Positions 8,192 to 16,204 of a stretch of 28,614 bases of DNA are shown in pieces. Positions within the stretch are counted from its first letter, which is position 1. The number at the start of each line of letters is the position of its first letter. Origin of the DNA: a virus; IMG/VR virus record IMGVR_UViG_3300025806_000143, positions 1-28,614 of that record. One strand, given 5' to 3'. Below the pieces are notes generated by a model, which saw only the letters and a list, made by a program, of their open reading frames with translations, ran no database searches and was not told the origin of the DNA. A program made the position numbers and the translations under genes.

Positions 8192-8359
8192 ATGTCAGCA
8201 GGTAGAAGAAGACTATGGTGGAGACACCTCAAAGCACAAGAAGAACTGGAACTCAAAGAGTCCAAGATAAAAGAGGAAGAAGATGGTAGATTCGAGAGCG
8301 AAGGGAGCGAGAGGCGAGTACCTAGTGAGGGACATGTTGAGGGACTCAACGGGGCTTAA
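8192..8359 (+). CDS. Small charged protein overlapping the next gene
   Basis: 55 residues from ATG 8192, with GGAG 5-8 bases upstream at the end of sbcC. It begins MSAGRRRLWWRHLKAQEELE, followed by a Lys/Glu-rich helix. The N-terminal 30 residues fill the otherwise empty 93-base gap between sbcC and the endonuclease gene, and the remaining 25 residues overlap that gene in another frame. An Arg/Trp-rich start followed by an alternating charged helix looks like a real small phage protein rather than random sequence, and the ribosome site is good. I recognise no family. Coding by the overlapping C-terminal half is uncertain. Confidence 0.5.
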   Translation: MSAGRRRLWWRHLKAQEELELKESKIKEEEDGRFESEGSERRVPSEGHVEGLNGA

Positions 8360-8729
8360 GTTTGAAAGAGTGCCCGCCTCTGGAGCATTAGAGTATCTGA
8401 AAGGGGACTTATATGTCCCTAATCAGCGCAATCATTTTTGTATTGAAGTAAAGAATTATAAAGACTCTGCATTGACAGACAAAATATTCACACAACCTAA
8501 GACAAACAATTTGATTCGTTGGTGGAAGAAAGTAGTAATACAAGCGGCAGGTGGCGATCAGAAGCCAATGCTATTTTTTAAATATGACCGTTCTAAAGTA
8601 TTTGTATGCACAGAACAGAAGCCTGAGAATACACACCAGTATTTGTATATAGCCTTTCTGGATTGTTATGTATTACTTGCAGAGGATTGGTTAGCAGCAG
8701 AAAAAGTGGAGTGGATAGGTGGCTTTTAG
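8283..8729 (+). CDS. PD-(D/E)XK endonuclease, Holliday-junction-resolvase-like
   Basis: 148 residues. The pattern of archaeal Hjc-type and related resolvases is visible: a basic start RAKGARGE with E12, a Gly-Asp (D42) after a strand, and E55-V-K57 in CIEVKNYKD, giving the E...D...ExK active site of the PD-(D/E)XK fold. Such an enzyme would resolve branched recombination intermediates or trim phage DNA before packaging; the flanking sbcCD and 5' nuclease genes fit this. ATG 8283 follows GAGG at 8273-8276. The gene ends 11 bases inside the following exonuclease gene. A restriction-type or VRR-NUC-like nuclease remains possible, since the substrate cannot be read from sequence. Confidence 0.8.
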   Translation: MVDSRAKGARGEYLVRDMLRDSTGLKFERVPASGALEYLKGDLYVPNQRNHFCIEVKNYKDSALTDKIFTQPKTNNLIRWWKKVVIQAAGGDQKPMLFFKYDRSKVFVCTEQKPENTHQYLYIAFLDCYVLLAEDWLAAEKVEWIGGF

Positions 8730-9558
8730 TTTTAATGAAGCAACATCAGGTAAAGAAAGTAAGACTATAGTAATTGATGCCTTGAACTTGGCCTTCCGTT
8801 GGAAGCATCAAGGCAGAACAGACTTTCGAGATGACTATGTACAAACTGTAAAATCCTTAGCCCAGTCATACAAATGTGGTAATATTATTATTACCGCAGA
8901 CTGGGGCTCTTCCAGCTATAGGAAGGGTATCTTACCAGAGTACAAGCAGAATCGAAAAGATAAGTACGAAACACAAACAGATGCAGAGAAGCAGGCATTT
9001 ATAGACTTCTTTGATGAATATGAAGGCACACTAGAACTATTGGCAGAGTCGTTTCCTGTTCTTCGTTATCAAGGTGTAGAGGCAGATGATCTTGCTGCCC
9101 ACCTGGTAAAGCGTAAGAAAGAGTACGGTTTAGAAGAGATTTGGCTAGTATCTAGTGACCGAGATTGGGACTTGTTAATTCAGGATGGCGTAAGTAGATT
9201 TTCTTATGTAACCCGTAAAGAAGTCACAATCAATAATTGGAGTGAGCATTACAATGTAACTCCTGAAGAGTACATCTCCTTTAAATGTTTGACTGGAGAT
9301 AAGGGCGATAACGTACCAGGCATTAACGGTATAGGCCCAAAACGCGCAGAGTCACTAATCAAAGATTATGGCGATGCAATGACCATCTATGACAACATAC
9401 CTTTAGACGGTAAGTATAAGTATATTCAAGAGCTAAATGCAAATGCAGAACTGCTCTTGACAAACTATGAGTTGATGGATTTAGTAACATATTGCGATGA
9501 CGCAATTGGTGCAGACAATGTGTCTGATATACAGCGGAGAATGACAAATGCAGATTGA
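8719..9558 (+). CDS. 5'-3' exonuclease / flap endonuclease (T4 RNase H-like)
   Basis: 279 residues from GTG 8719, with GGAG upstream. FEN-family acidic residues are in order: VIDALN (D20), ITADWG (D61), GVEADD (E121, D123, D124), SSDRDWD (D147, D149) and LTGDKGDN (D194, D197). These are followed by a helix-hairpin-helix VPGINGIGPKRAESL (199-213), the DNA-binding H3TH element. The SYRKGILPEYKQNR segment (66-79) is the conserved basic arch region. It would remove RNA primers and process flaps, supplying the activity absent from the polymerase. It overlaps the endonuclease upstream by 11 bases and nrdA downstream by 11 bases. Confidence 0.94.
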   Translation: MAFSFNEATSGKESKTIVIDALNLAFRWKHQGRTDFRDDYVQTVKSLAQSYKCGNIIITADWGSSSYRKGILPEYKQNRKDKYETQTDAEKQAFIDFFDEYEGTLELLAESFPVLRYQGVEADDLAAHLVKRKKEYGLEEIWLVSSDRDWDLLIQDGVSRFSYVTRKEVTINNWSEHYNVTPEEYISFKCLTGDKGDNVPGINGIGPKRAESLIKDYGDAMTIYDNIPLDGKYKYIQELNANAELLLTNYELMDLVTYCDDAIGADNVSDIQRRMTNAD

Positions 9559-11317
9559 TTATAAGAGAGACAACTATCTATCGGAGTTTAGTATTAAAAC
9601 TTTGGAAGATCGTTATTTAGTAGAAGGGGAAAAGTCTCCCCAGGATGCGTTTGCACGAGCAGCAAGAACCTTCGCTGACGATGAAGCACACGCACAGAGA
9701 TTGTATGACTACGCTAGTAAGCTGTGGTTCATGTTTAGTACCCCTGTTTTGAGCAATGGCGGCACTAGCCGTGGCATGCCTATTAGTTGCTTTCTAAACT
9801 ATGTTGAAGATAGCCGAGAAGGTATCACTGGTCACTATACTGAGAATGCGTTCTTGTCTAGTGTAGGAGGTGGTATTGGCGGTTGTTGGAATGATGTACG
9901 ATCAGTAGGAAGTAAAACCTCTGCGGGGTCAGAGTCAACTGGAGTAATTCCTTTCTTGAAAGTGGTTGATGCAGAAATGCTCGCTTTCTCACAAGGTGTA
10001 ACAAGACGAGGTAGTTATGCAGCATATTTGGAAATGTCTCACCCAGAGATTGAAGAGTTCTTGGACATTCGTAAGCCTACAGGCGGAGACGTTAATCGCA
10101 AGTCTACTAACTTGCATCATGCTGTCACTGTTTCTGACGAGTTTATGAAGCTGATCGAAGGAGCTACAAGAGAAGAAGGTTTCGATGATTCATGGGATTT
10201 AGTAGATCCACACAGTGGTGAAGTTACGAAGACTGTATCAGCTAAGACACTTTGGGTAAAGTTGATCCAAAATCGTGTAGAGACTGGCGAACCATACATT
10301 ATGTTTAAAGATACAGTTCAGGCCGCTTTACCACAATTTCAGAAAGATGCAGGGTTGCAGGTACATCACTCAAATCTTTGTTCTGAAATTACACTGGCTA
10401 CAGATGATCAGCGCACAGCAGTATGTTGTTTGTCAAGTGTAAATCTGGAAGAGTATGACGAGTGGAGCCAGAATGAGCAGTTCATTCCTGATCTAGTACG
10501 AATGTTAGACAATGTACTTGATCACTTTATCGCCAATGCCCCTAACGAGCTATACAGAGCGAAGTTAAGTGCAGAAAAAGAAAGAAGTATTGGCCTGGGT
10601 GCTATGGGTTTCCACGCTTATCTTCAGAGACACAACATTCCGTTTGAGAGCGTGCTTGCAAAAGGTGCAAACAACAGAATGTTTACAAGAATTAAATCGG
10701 AGGCAGTACGTGCAACAAGACAACTTGCAACAGAAAGAGGGGAGTGCCCCGATGGTAAAGGCTACGGCGTACGTAATGCTCACTTGCTTGCCGTTGCTCC
10801 TAATGCTAGTAGTAGTATTATATGTGGTAATACAAGTCCTAGCATTGAGCCTTACCGGGCTAATGCTTTTACGCAGAAAACTAAAAGCGGTAGTAGCCTT
10901 CTTAAAAACGAGTATCTCCAACACGCATTACAAGAGATTGACATGGATACGGACGAAGTTTGGAAAAGCGTTATCACAAATGGTGGATCGGTTCAACAGT
11001 TAGACTTCTTAGATGATTACACTAAGGATGTATTTAAGACAGCCGTAGAGATTGATCAGAAGTGGGTTATTGAGTTTGCAGGAGATCGACAGAAGCACAT
11101 TTGCCAAAGTCAGTCACTAAACGTATTCTTCCCTGCGAATGTTTCAAAGCAGGAACTGCACGCGATACACATGGCGGCATGGAAGCAGAAAGTAAAAACT
11201 CTATATTATCTACGAAGTGAAGCGATGAAGAGAGCCGAGACAGTATCAGATGAAGCACTACGAAAGTATATCTTCGATACTATTGATGAAAATGATTGTT
11301 TAGCGTGTGAGGGTTAA
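9548..11317 (+). CDS. nrdA: Ribonucleotide reductase class I, catalytic alpha subunit
   Basis: 589 residues. It reduces ribonucleoside diphosphates to deoxyribonucleotides for phage DNA synthesis. Active-site motif N276-L-C278-S-E280 matches the E. coli N437/C439/E441 set. The redox pair is C81 (PISCF) with a Cys at 293/294 (AVCCL). The radical-relay tyrosines occur as TLYYLR near residue 550, and the C-terminal swinging tail is CLACEG (C584, C587), which is re-reduced by thioredoxin. It starts directly at the barrel region and lacks the N-terminal ATP-cone of E. coli NrdA (761 residues), so dATP feedback through that domain should be absent. ATG 9548 has GGAG at 8 bases. No intein interrupts the conserved blocks. 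Thioredoxin and nrdB follow immediately. Confidence 0.97.
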   Translation: MQIDYKRDNYLSEFSIKTLEDRYLVEGEKSPQDAFARAARTFADDEAHAQRLYDYASKLWFMFSTPVLSNGGTSRGMPISCFLNYVEDSREGITGHYTENAFLSSVGGGIGGCWNDVRSVGSKTSAGSESTGVIPFLKVVDAEMLAFSQGVTRRGSYAAYLEMSHPEIEEFLDIRKPTGGDVNRKSTNLHHAVTVSDEFMKLIEGATREEGFDDSWDLVDPHSGEVTKTVSAKTLWVKLIQNRVETGEPYIMFKDTVQAALPQFQKDAGLQVHHSNLCSEITLATDDQRTAVCCLSSVNLEEYDEWSQNEQFIPDLVRMLDNVLDHFIANAPNELYRAKLSAEKERSIGLGAMGFHAYLQRHNIPFESVLAKGANNRMFTRIKSEAVRATRQLATERGECPDGKGYGVRNAHLLAVAPNASSSIICGNTSPSIEPYRANAFTQKTKSGSSLLKNEYLQHALQEIDMDTDEVWKSVITNGGSVQQLDFLDDYTKDVFKTAVEIDQKWVIEFAGDRQKHICQSQSLNVFFPANVSKQELHAIHMAAWKQKVKTLYYLRSEAMKRAETVSDEALRKYIFDTIDENDCLACEG

Positions 11318-11318
11318 G

Positions 11319-11564
11319 ATGAGATTACTTAAATTTAGTGCAGAATGGTGTCAACCTTGTAAGATGTTGGCAAAAACGTTGGAGGGGGTTAATCTCCCCT
11401 ATACTATCTCAAGTATTGATATTGATGATAGCCCAAACTTAGCAGCGGACTACAAAGTTCGTGGAGTACCTACAATGATACTTGTAGATGATAATGATAA
11501 AGAAGTAGGCCGCTTAGTCGGAGTTAAGACTAAAGCCCAGATAGAGGAGTTTATAAATGAGTAA
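11319..11564 (+). CDS. Thioredoxin-like reductant for ribonucleotide reductase
   Basis: 81 residues. The ATG at 11319 is preferred to the GTG at 11307 because GAGG sits 6 bases upstream and the nrdA stop ends one base before it. The thioredoxin fold is shown by SAEWCQPCK (C11, C14; Gln replaces the usual Gly of WCGPC) and the cis-proline motif GVPTM (P51). It is shorter than bacterial thioredoxin (about 108) and appears to lack the N-terminal strand and helix. Its place between nrdA and nrdB, overlapping nrdB by 8 bases, strongly suggests it recycles the CLAC tail of NrdA. Whether host thioredoxin reductase or glutathione recharges it cannot be told from sequence. Confidence 0.93.
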   Translation: MRLLKFSAEWCQPCKMLAKTLEGVNLPYTISSIDIDDSPNLAADYKVRGVPTMILVDDNDKEVGRLVGVKTKAQIEEFINE

Positions 11565-12519
11565 TTTGCTAGAAGAAAGAGAATATTACAAGCCGTTCAA
11601 TTACCCTTGGGCATTTGAACATTACAAGTCCCAGCAACATATGCACTGGTTGCCGGACGAAGTGAATCTGGCAGATGATCTAAAAGACTTCCGTGAGAAT
11701 CTTAGTGAAGGCAATAAAATGCTTCTCGCTAACATCTTCCGATTCTTTACACAGGCAGACGTAGATGTATGTTGTGGTTACGCAACACACTACCTGCCAA
11801 CATTTAAGCAGCCTGAAGTACGCATGATGTTGTCTGCGTTTGCAGCGATGGAAGCAGTACACCAGGAAGCATATTCGTTGTTGCTTGAAACTCTTGGTTT
11901 TGGCGACGATGAATACCAGAAGTTCATGGAACACAAAGCTATGATGGATAAGCATGAGCATCTTAGCAACTTCGGTATGGACTCTAAGATGGATATTGCA
12001 AAAACAATGGCTATCTACTCAGGTTTTACCGAAGGAGTACAGTTGTTTAGTAGTTTTGCTATTCTATTGAACTTCCCTCGTCACAACTTGATGAAAGGTA
12101 TGGGACAGATTGTTACTTGGTCTGTTCGAGATGAAAGTCTCCATGTTGAAGGAATGTCACAATTGTTCCGTACATTCATTCAAGAGAACCCAGAATTGTG
12201 GAACGATGATCTGAAGTATGAGATCTATTGTGCCGCAGAGCGATCAGTAGAGCTAGAAGATGCGTTTATTGACTTATGTTTTGAAGGTGCAGATGTCCCA
12301 GACCTCACACCAGAAGACGTTAAGTTATACATTCGTTATATTGCAGATCGCAGACTACTAGGACTAGGCTTGAAAAAGATCTTTGGAAGCGAGAAGAATC
12401 CCTTGGATTGGCTAGACTATATGCTAAATGGCGTTGAACACGCTAACTTTTTTGAAAACAGAGCCACCGAGTATTCTAAAGCGAGTACTACAGGTAATTG
12501 GCAAGACATATTTAAATAG
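11557..12519 (+). CDS. nrdB: Ribonucleotide reductase class I, radical-generating beta subunit
   Basis: 320 residues with the ferritin-like R2 fold. Metal ligands are all present with E. coli spacing: D68, E99, H102, E159, E193 and H196 (equivalent to D84, E115, H118, E204, E238, H241). Y106 matches the radical tyrosine Y122, so this is a canonical tyrosyl-radical, oxygen-dependent subunit rather than a Phe-substituted class Ic type. The C-terminus (NWQDIFK) would dock on NrdA. The start ATG 11557 follows GAGGAG. It is the last large gene of the rightward operon. Manganese versus iron usage cannot be deduced; no nrdI flavodoxin gene is adjacent, which argues against class Ib. Confidence 0.97.
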   Translation: MSNLLEEREYYKPFNYPWAFEHYKSQQHMHWLPDEVNLADDLKDFRENLSEGNKMLLANIFRFFTQADVDVCCGYATHYLPTFKQPEVRMMLSAFAAMEAVHQEAYSLLLETLGFGDDEYQKFMEHKAMMDKHEHLSNFGMDSKMDIAKTMAIYSGFTEGVQLFSSFAILLNFPRHNLMKGMGQIVTWSVRDESLHVEGMSQLFRTFIQENPELWNDDLKYEIYCAAERSVELEDAFIDLCFEGADVPDLTPEDVKLYIRYIADRRLLGLGLKKIFGSEKNPLDWLDYMLNGVEHANFFENRATEYSKASTTGNWQDIFK

Positions 12520-12528
12520 GAATATAAA

Positions 12529-12762
12529 ATGACAGAAGCAGTAAATACAGTAACACTTAATGATACGCAGTACAACGTAGATGATATGAGTGACAAAGGC
12601 AAGTATATAGTGTCTCAACTGAGAGACATCGGAAATGAAGTCCAGAAGGTAAAGTTCCAACTAGACAGGTTGGAGATGGCTAGGACAGGTTTTGTAGAAT
12701 TGTTGCAAGTAGAAGTAGAAGAGCAACCTGCGGAAGCAGAGATCCAAGAAGTAGAAGGGTAA
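12529..12762 (+). CDS. Small coiled-coil protein of unknown function
   Basis: 77 residues. ATG 12529 has AGGA upstream, 9 bases after the nrdB stop. The N-terminus VTLNDTQYNVDDMSD is followed by a heptad-like helix (about 22-60, SQLRDIGNEVQKVKFQLDRL) and a very acidic tail. The pattern of a short beta hairpin with a Tyr-x-hydrophobic-Asp-Asp-(Leu/Met)-Ser and then a coiled coil resembles small proteins of unknown function (DUF6447-like) found in marine phages and bacteria; that resemblance is from memory and unverified. It is the last gene before the terminator and probably co-transcribed with nrdB. Confidence 0.75.
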   Translation: MTEAVNTVTLNDTQYNVDDMSDKGKYIVSQLRDIGNEVQKVKFQLDRLEMARTGFVELLQVEVEEQPAEAEIQEVEG

Positions 12763-12765
12763 AAG

Positions 12766-12793
12766 AAAGGGGGCTATTGCAGCCCCCTTTTTT
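12766..12793. terminator. Bidirectional intrinsic terminator between convergent operons
   Basis: A perfect 10-base-pair stem (AAAGGGGGCT at 12766-12775 with AGCCCCCTTT at 12781-12790) encloses the 5-base loop ATTGC. On the + strand it runs into six Ts (12788-12793); on the - strand the stem is followed by TTTCTTTT. It begins 4 bases after the last rightward gene and ends 5 bases before the stop of the leftward fibre gene, so it can serve both directions. Confidence 0.93.
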
Positions 12794-12798
12794 ATGTC

Positions 12799-15700
12799 TT
12801 ACCAAGTCCCGATTGCGGCTCTCTTCCATGTATTAGTCGCAGTACATATGTAGATATAGTCACCATCCCATGCAATTTGTCCCTGTGTTCCTGCAGCAGT
12901 AGCTGACGCAGGTGTCTCATTAGGAATAACAAGATCCGCATCAATAGTTGTAGTACAAGTACCAACCCCGCCACCAATATTGATATTAGTAGTAGAGCCA
13001 GAAGCTCCCTCTGTACCAATATTAACAGTTGCAGTCTCTCCACTCTCAGTAACTGAGTCATATATACTAACAGTTTGCGTTTTAGTAGATCTACCGACAA
13101 TAATACTATTCGTACCTGAAGTGTGTCCCATCGTGGCGGAAGTGCCTGCCGAATTACCAATAACTGTATTACCCAGTGTAGTCACGCCTTGCAAGGTAGT
13201 AAATCCTCCAACAGAGAAACCTTTATCGCCTCTAATGACACCTGATACGAATAGAGTTTCATCTACAGAAACAGACCCGTCAATAAACAAATTATCAGTA
13301 TCTACAACTGCTGTATTTGCGTCAGTAGTGTACTGTTGAACGGAATTCTCAGTGCTATCTACTACAAGCACGGTTTTATTTGATTCATCTACCCAGAGAC
13401 CTGTAGGAACAGCACCCTCATAGCCTACATAAAAGTTGCTAAACTTCGTTATTGAAGAAGAAGCTATACTATAGGAAGTGGATAAATCATACCTTGTAAT
13501 ATCATCGCCTGATTGATCAAGTACATAAATACGAGTTCCATCAGCACTTACAGATATACCTGTAGGGTTAGTAATGCCATCAGCTGTCATGTCATAAGTA
13601 ACTAGGCTACCTATTGTACTGATATCGAAAGGAGTGCTCATTGTAAACTGGTATATAGAGTCGTTCTGACTTCCTACAATCCATACCTTTGTGCCGTCTG
13701 CCTTAATGTCAAATCCTGTAGGGGTATTATCTGTACTGGTTATATCGACAGCATTCGCAAGACTCCAGCTAGTAATATCATAAGGATCAGCATCTCCTGC
13801 CCCTAAAGTAAAGTGTCTTATAACATCATTTTGAGTACCTAAGACATATGCTTTAGTTCCGCTATCAGCAATAACCAAGTCTTGAGGACTGGTATCTCCT
13901 ACGTTACCCGACACGGTTTTTGTGCCCGCAGTCGTCACGTCATAGGGAGTGCTTAACTCATACCGATCTATAAAGTCGCCGTTACTACCTGTGATGTATA
14001 GCTTTCTACCACTGTCAGCAAGGTATACGCCGTTAGCAACAGGCTGCTCTGTATTGACGTCAAGTGTTTTACCTGTATACGCCCAGCCCGATAGATTTGT
14101 GTCGTTTTTAATAGTAGTTGCAGTGTTGAGGGCCAAACTTGTTTTAATATTCAGCTGAGTACTAGCGGTAGTGCCTACAACATCAAGATCTACAGCAGGA
14201 CTAGCATTATTGATGCCAACTCGGTCTTCAAAGGCGCTTACTTTCAAGATGTTAGTAGTGCCATCGTCTGAAAGCGCAATAAAGTCTCCGTTTGAATTAA
14301 ACTTAAAGACAGCTTTAGCATCTGCTGGAGTCTTGTTTCTGTAAAAAGTCATCGCACCATATGCGCTACCAGTTCCGAAGGAGCTTACATAAGAGTTTCC
14401 TCCCTGGTGAACTATCTTAAATTGCTCATTACCATCTGTATCATTTAAAAGAACTGTAGGAGTACCACTCGCTATATTAACTGCTGAGAAAGTTCCTGCT
14501 GCAGGAGTAGCTCCACCAATAACTGTACCATCAATAGTACCACCATCAATATCTGGAGTATTGATATCAGGGCTAGTAAGAGTCTTGTTAGTAAGAGTCT
14601 GGGTATCGTTCTTAGTCACAACAATGCTAGTATCAACGGCTACGGTTACCGCACCACTAGTACCACCACCACTCAATCCATTACCAGTAATAACATTAGT
14701 AATGTCGCCTACATTTGCAGTCGCATTAGCAGCTACACCATTTAATTTAGTGTGGTCAGCATCTGTAAATACATTTGAGTCTGTAGCGGCCTCAACAGCT
14801 GCTCTGATCTCTGCATTTGACTGGTCTGCTGTTGCACTGGCTTCGATACCGTTTAGTTTTGTTTCGATACCGTCTAGTTTTGTACCGTCGCTAGCTACAT
14901 CTCGTCCGTCAACGGTTCCTCCGACTACTATGTTGCCTGACACATCTAAAACGCCATTAAGATCAACAGTAGTTGCCGCTAGTTGAATTTCTGTGTCTGC
15001 AACAATGTCTAGCTGTCCATCAGTACTAGAGTTAATGTAGATTGCTGTATCACGAAACTGTACTTTGTCATCTGTTGATACAGAAAGATCTGTGCCGCCA
15101 GTAGTATTACTAAGGGCTAGTATCTCTGCGAAGGTATCAACAGTGTCTTGTTGTGCATCTACATACGCTTTGATCGACTCAGAAGTAGAAAGAGTAGTAG
15201 CACTTGCACCAGACATATCATCGGCATCAATAATATCTGTAATTGCAACGCTACCAGTACCGGACAAGGAGTCAAACTCAACTAGTCCAGTTACGTCGAT
15301 ACCGCTAGAAGTAGTCTCGAACTTTTTACTATAGTTATGATATAGAGTGCCTGCACCACCTGGTACAAACGTAGCAGAGAGTGCTGCATTATTTGTGGTA
15401 CTTCCAAGAGTAATGCCCGGACCGTCCGTCTGAATAAATAAGGTGCCCGCGCCTGTATCTCGGACATAGCTATTACCACTTATATGATAAATCTCAAGAT
15501 CTGCATCTGTAAGACTGTTTGCCGCTCCAAAAACAGCTTTTACACCATCATTAAACTTTAACTGATCTGCAGAAGTATCCCATCTTAGGTCCTGTGAGGC
15601 ACCATCGAAGGTAACGTCCCCTGTAAAAGTTCCGCCCGCTAGAGGCATCTTCTCAGTGTCAAGTTCAGTAAGTGCGGCTTGTACGTTGGTAGCAGCGATT

Positions 15701-15840
15701 GCCCCTGTTGCACTATAAACAACAGAGCTGGCAATAGTGGATGCAGTAGCAAGGAGCCCATCACTGGTTAAAGTAATAGGATTCTCGGTGATAGTTAGCC
15801 CATTAACAACTTCGGTAATTTCTAAAGTGATCTTGGCCAT
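12799..15840 (-). CDS. Tail fibre protein with internal beta-propeller-like repeats
   Basis: 1013 residues. The N-terminal part contains tail-fibre modules: AATNVQAALTELDTEKMP near residue 50, an LDGIETKLNGIEASATAD tandem near 320, and the hallmark QTLTNKTLTSP followed by INTPDIDGGTIDGT near 415-440. Residues about 602-836 hold five degenerate repeats of about 50 residues, each with a core like ADGTKVWIVGSQNDSIYQF, resembling NHL/YVTN-type propeller blades. The end has Gly/Thr-rich strands and a compact C-terminal module ending in WDGDYIYICTATNTWKR. No intramolecular chaperone peptidase is obvious. It is probably the host-recognition fibre, hanging from the hub encoded upstream. The start ATG overlaps the previous stop (TAATG); the stop is 5 bases from the terminator. 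Function is inferred from modules and position. Confidence 0.85.
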   Translation of the reverse strand: MAKITLEITEVVNGLTITENPITLTSDGLLATASTIASSVVYSATGAIAATNVQAALTELDTEKMPLAGGTFTGDVTFDGASQDLRWDTSADQLKFNDGVKAVFGAANSLTDADLEIYHISGNSYVRDTGAGTLFIQTDGPGITLGSTTNNAALSATFVPGGAGTLYHNYSKKFETTSSGIDVTGLVEFDSLSGTGSVAITDIIDADDMSGASATTLSTSESIKAYVDAQQDTVDTFAEILALSNTTGGTDLSVSTDDKVQFRDTAIYINSSTDGQLDIVADTEIQLAATTVDLNGVLDVSGNIVVGGTVDGRDVASDGTKLDGIETKLNGIEASATADQSNAEIRAAVEAATDSNVFTDADHTKLNGVAANATANVGDITNVITGNGLSGGGTSGAVTVAVDTSIVVTKNDTQTLTNKTLTSPDINTPDIDGGTIDGTVIGGATPAAGTFSAVNIASGTPTVLLNDTDGNEQFKIVHQGGNSYVSSFGTGSAYGAMTFYRNKTPADAKAVFKFNSNGDFIALSDDGTTNILKVSAFEDRVGINNASPAVDLDVVGTTASTQLNIKTSLALNTATTIKNDTNLSGWAYTGKTLDVNTEQPVANGVYLADSGRKLYITGSNGDFIDRYELSTPYDVTTAGTKTVSGNVGDTSPQDLVIADSGTKAYVLGTQNDVIRHFTLGAGDADPYDITSWSLANAVDITSTDNTPTGFDIKADGTKVWIVGSQNDSIYQFTMSTPFDISTIGSLVTYDMTADGITNPTGISVSADGTRIYVLDQSGDDITRYDLSTSYSIASSSITKFSNFYVGYEGAVPTGLWVDESNKTVLVVDSTENSVQQYTTDANTAVVDTDNLFIDGSVSVDETLFVSGVIRGDKGFSVGGFTTLQGVTTLGNTVIGNSAGTSATMGHTSGTNSIIVGRSTKTQTVSIYDSVTESGETATVNIGTEGASGSTTNINIGGGVGTCTTTIDADLVIPNETPASATAAGTQGQIAWDGDYIYICTATNTWKRAAIGTW
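13330..14037 (-). repeat. Five propeller-blade-like protein repeats within the tail fibre
   Basis: Successive segments share the pattern hydrophobic-x-Ala-Asp-(Ser)-Gly-x-Lys-hydrophobic-Tyr/Trp-hydrophobic-hydrophobic-Gly/Asp, then N/G-D-x-I-x-x-(Y/F), then (S)TPYDI. Examples are LADSGRKLYITG, IADSGTKAYVLG, KADGTKVWIVG, SADGTRIYVLD and the most divergent DESNKTVLVVD. The repetition is at the protein level and the DNA copies are diverged. Confidence 0.75.
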
Positions 15841-16184
15841 TAGCGAGTAACCTCCTGAGTAATAGTAACAGTGCCTTCAAGTAGTCGAGTTACTATTGCT
15901 GTGCCGCCGGTAGTAAACAACTCTAAGTCGTAAAAATATCGTCCGGCAGAAACTGCGCTCGTTTCACTAGAAGTGAGAGCTGCTTTGATTTTACCTGTAA
16001 CACTGCCATCTTGTATAGTGCAAGTAAAAGTTTCTGTAAGTGTTGAGGAGTCCTTCGTAGGTCTAAGCTGCGCTCGCGCGTTATACCCGGAAAGATTCTT
16101 TGCTGTTCCTGACTCCTTTACGATGAATTCCAGGGCAAAGTCGGTCCCTTGGTCGATGATTAGGTTGTAGCGGGCTGCGCTCAT
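15840..16184 (-). CDS. Tail-associated beta-sandwich protein (fibre adaptor candidate)
   Basis: 114 residues. The pattern RYNLIIDQGTDFALEF, then NLSGYNARAQLRP, a G-x-I-x-(A/L) strand, a T-S-S-E-T-S-A-V turn, GRYFYDLEL and finally LLEGTVTITQEVTR is a widespread arrangement in phage tail and baseplate proteins that precede fibres, similar to the N-terminal domain of BppU-type adaptors. It would attach the fibre to the tail tip. The start has an excellent ribosome site (GGAGG at 16192-16196, 7 bases away) and sits about 14 bases downstream of the start point predicted from the promoter at 16205-16233. It overlaps the fibre gene by one base (TAATG), so the two are probably translated as a unit. 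The role is inferred. Confidence 0.78.
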   Translation of the reverse strand: MSAARYNLIIDQGTDFALEFIVKESGTAKNLSGYNARAQLRPTKDSSTLTETFTCTIQDGSVTGKIKAALTSSETSAVSAGRYFYDLELFTTGGTAIVTRLLEGTVTITQEVTR

Positions 16185-16204
16185 ATGATTTCCTCCATTA
16201 CAGA

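Noticed and set aside
9459-9487. TTGACA within the 5' nuclease gene as an internal promoter
   Set aside because: The corresponding -10 position reads TTTAGT, a poor match, and the site is within coding sequence; similar isolated TTGACA strings near 572 and 1235 also lack a -10.
10569-11003. Open frame of 144 residues on the + strand
   Set aside because: Shadow frame inside nrdA, which has intact conserved motifs on both sides; low-complexity hydrophobic composition.
9548-11317. Intein or intron in nrdA or polymerase
   Set aside because: Active-site blocks are contiguous and the proteins have normal or short lengths; no splicing or homing endonuclease motifs.
14840-14885. Direct repeat of about 20 bases (TTTCGATACCGT...TAGTTTTG) as a regulatory or origin iteron
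   Set aside because: It encodes the tandem TKLDGIETKLNGIE peptide of a normal fibre module; only two copies and fully in frame.
14561-14986. Valine/serine-rich open frame opposite the tail fibre
   Set aside because: Antisense shadow of Ala/Thr/Asp-rich fibre repeats, which naturally leave the opposite strand free of stops.
12799-15840. Diversity-generating retroelement target in the tail fibre
   Set aside because: No reverse transcriptase, template repeat or C-type lectin-like C-terminus is visible in the window.
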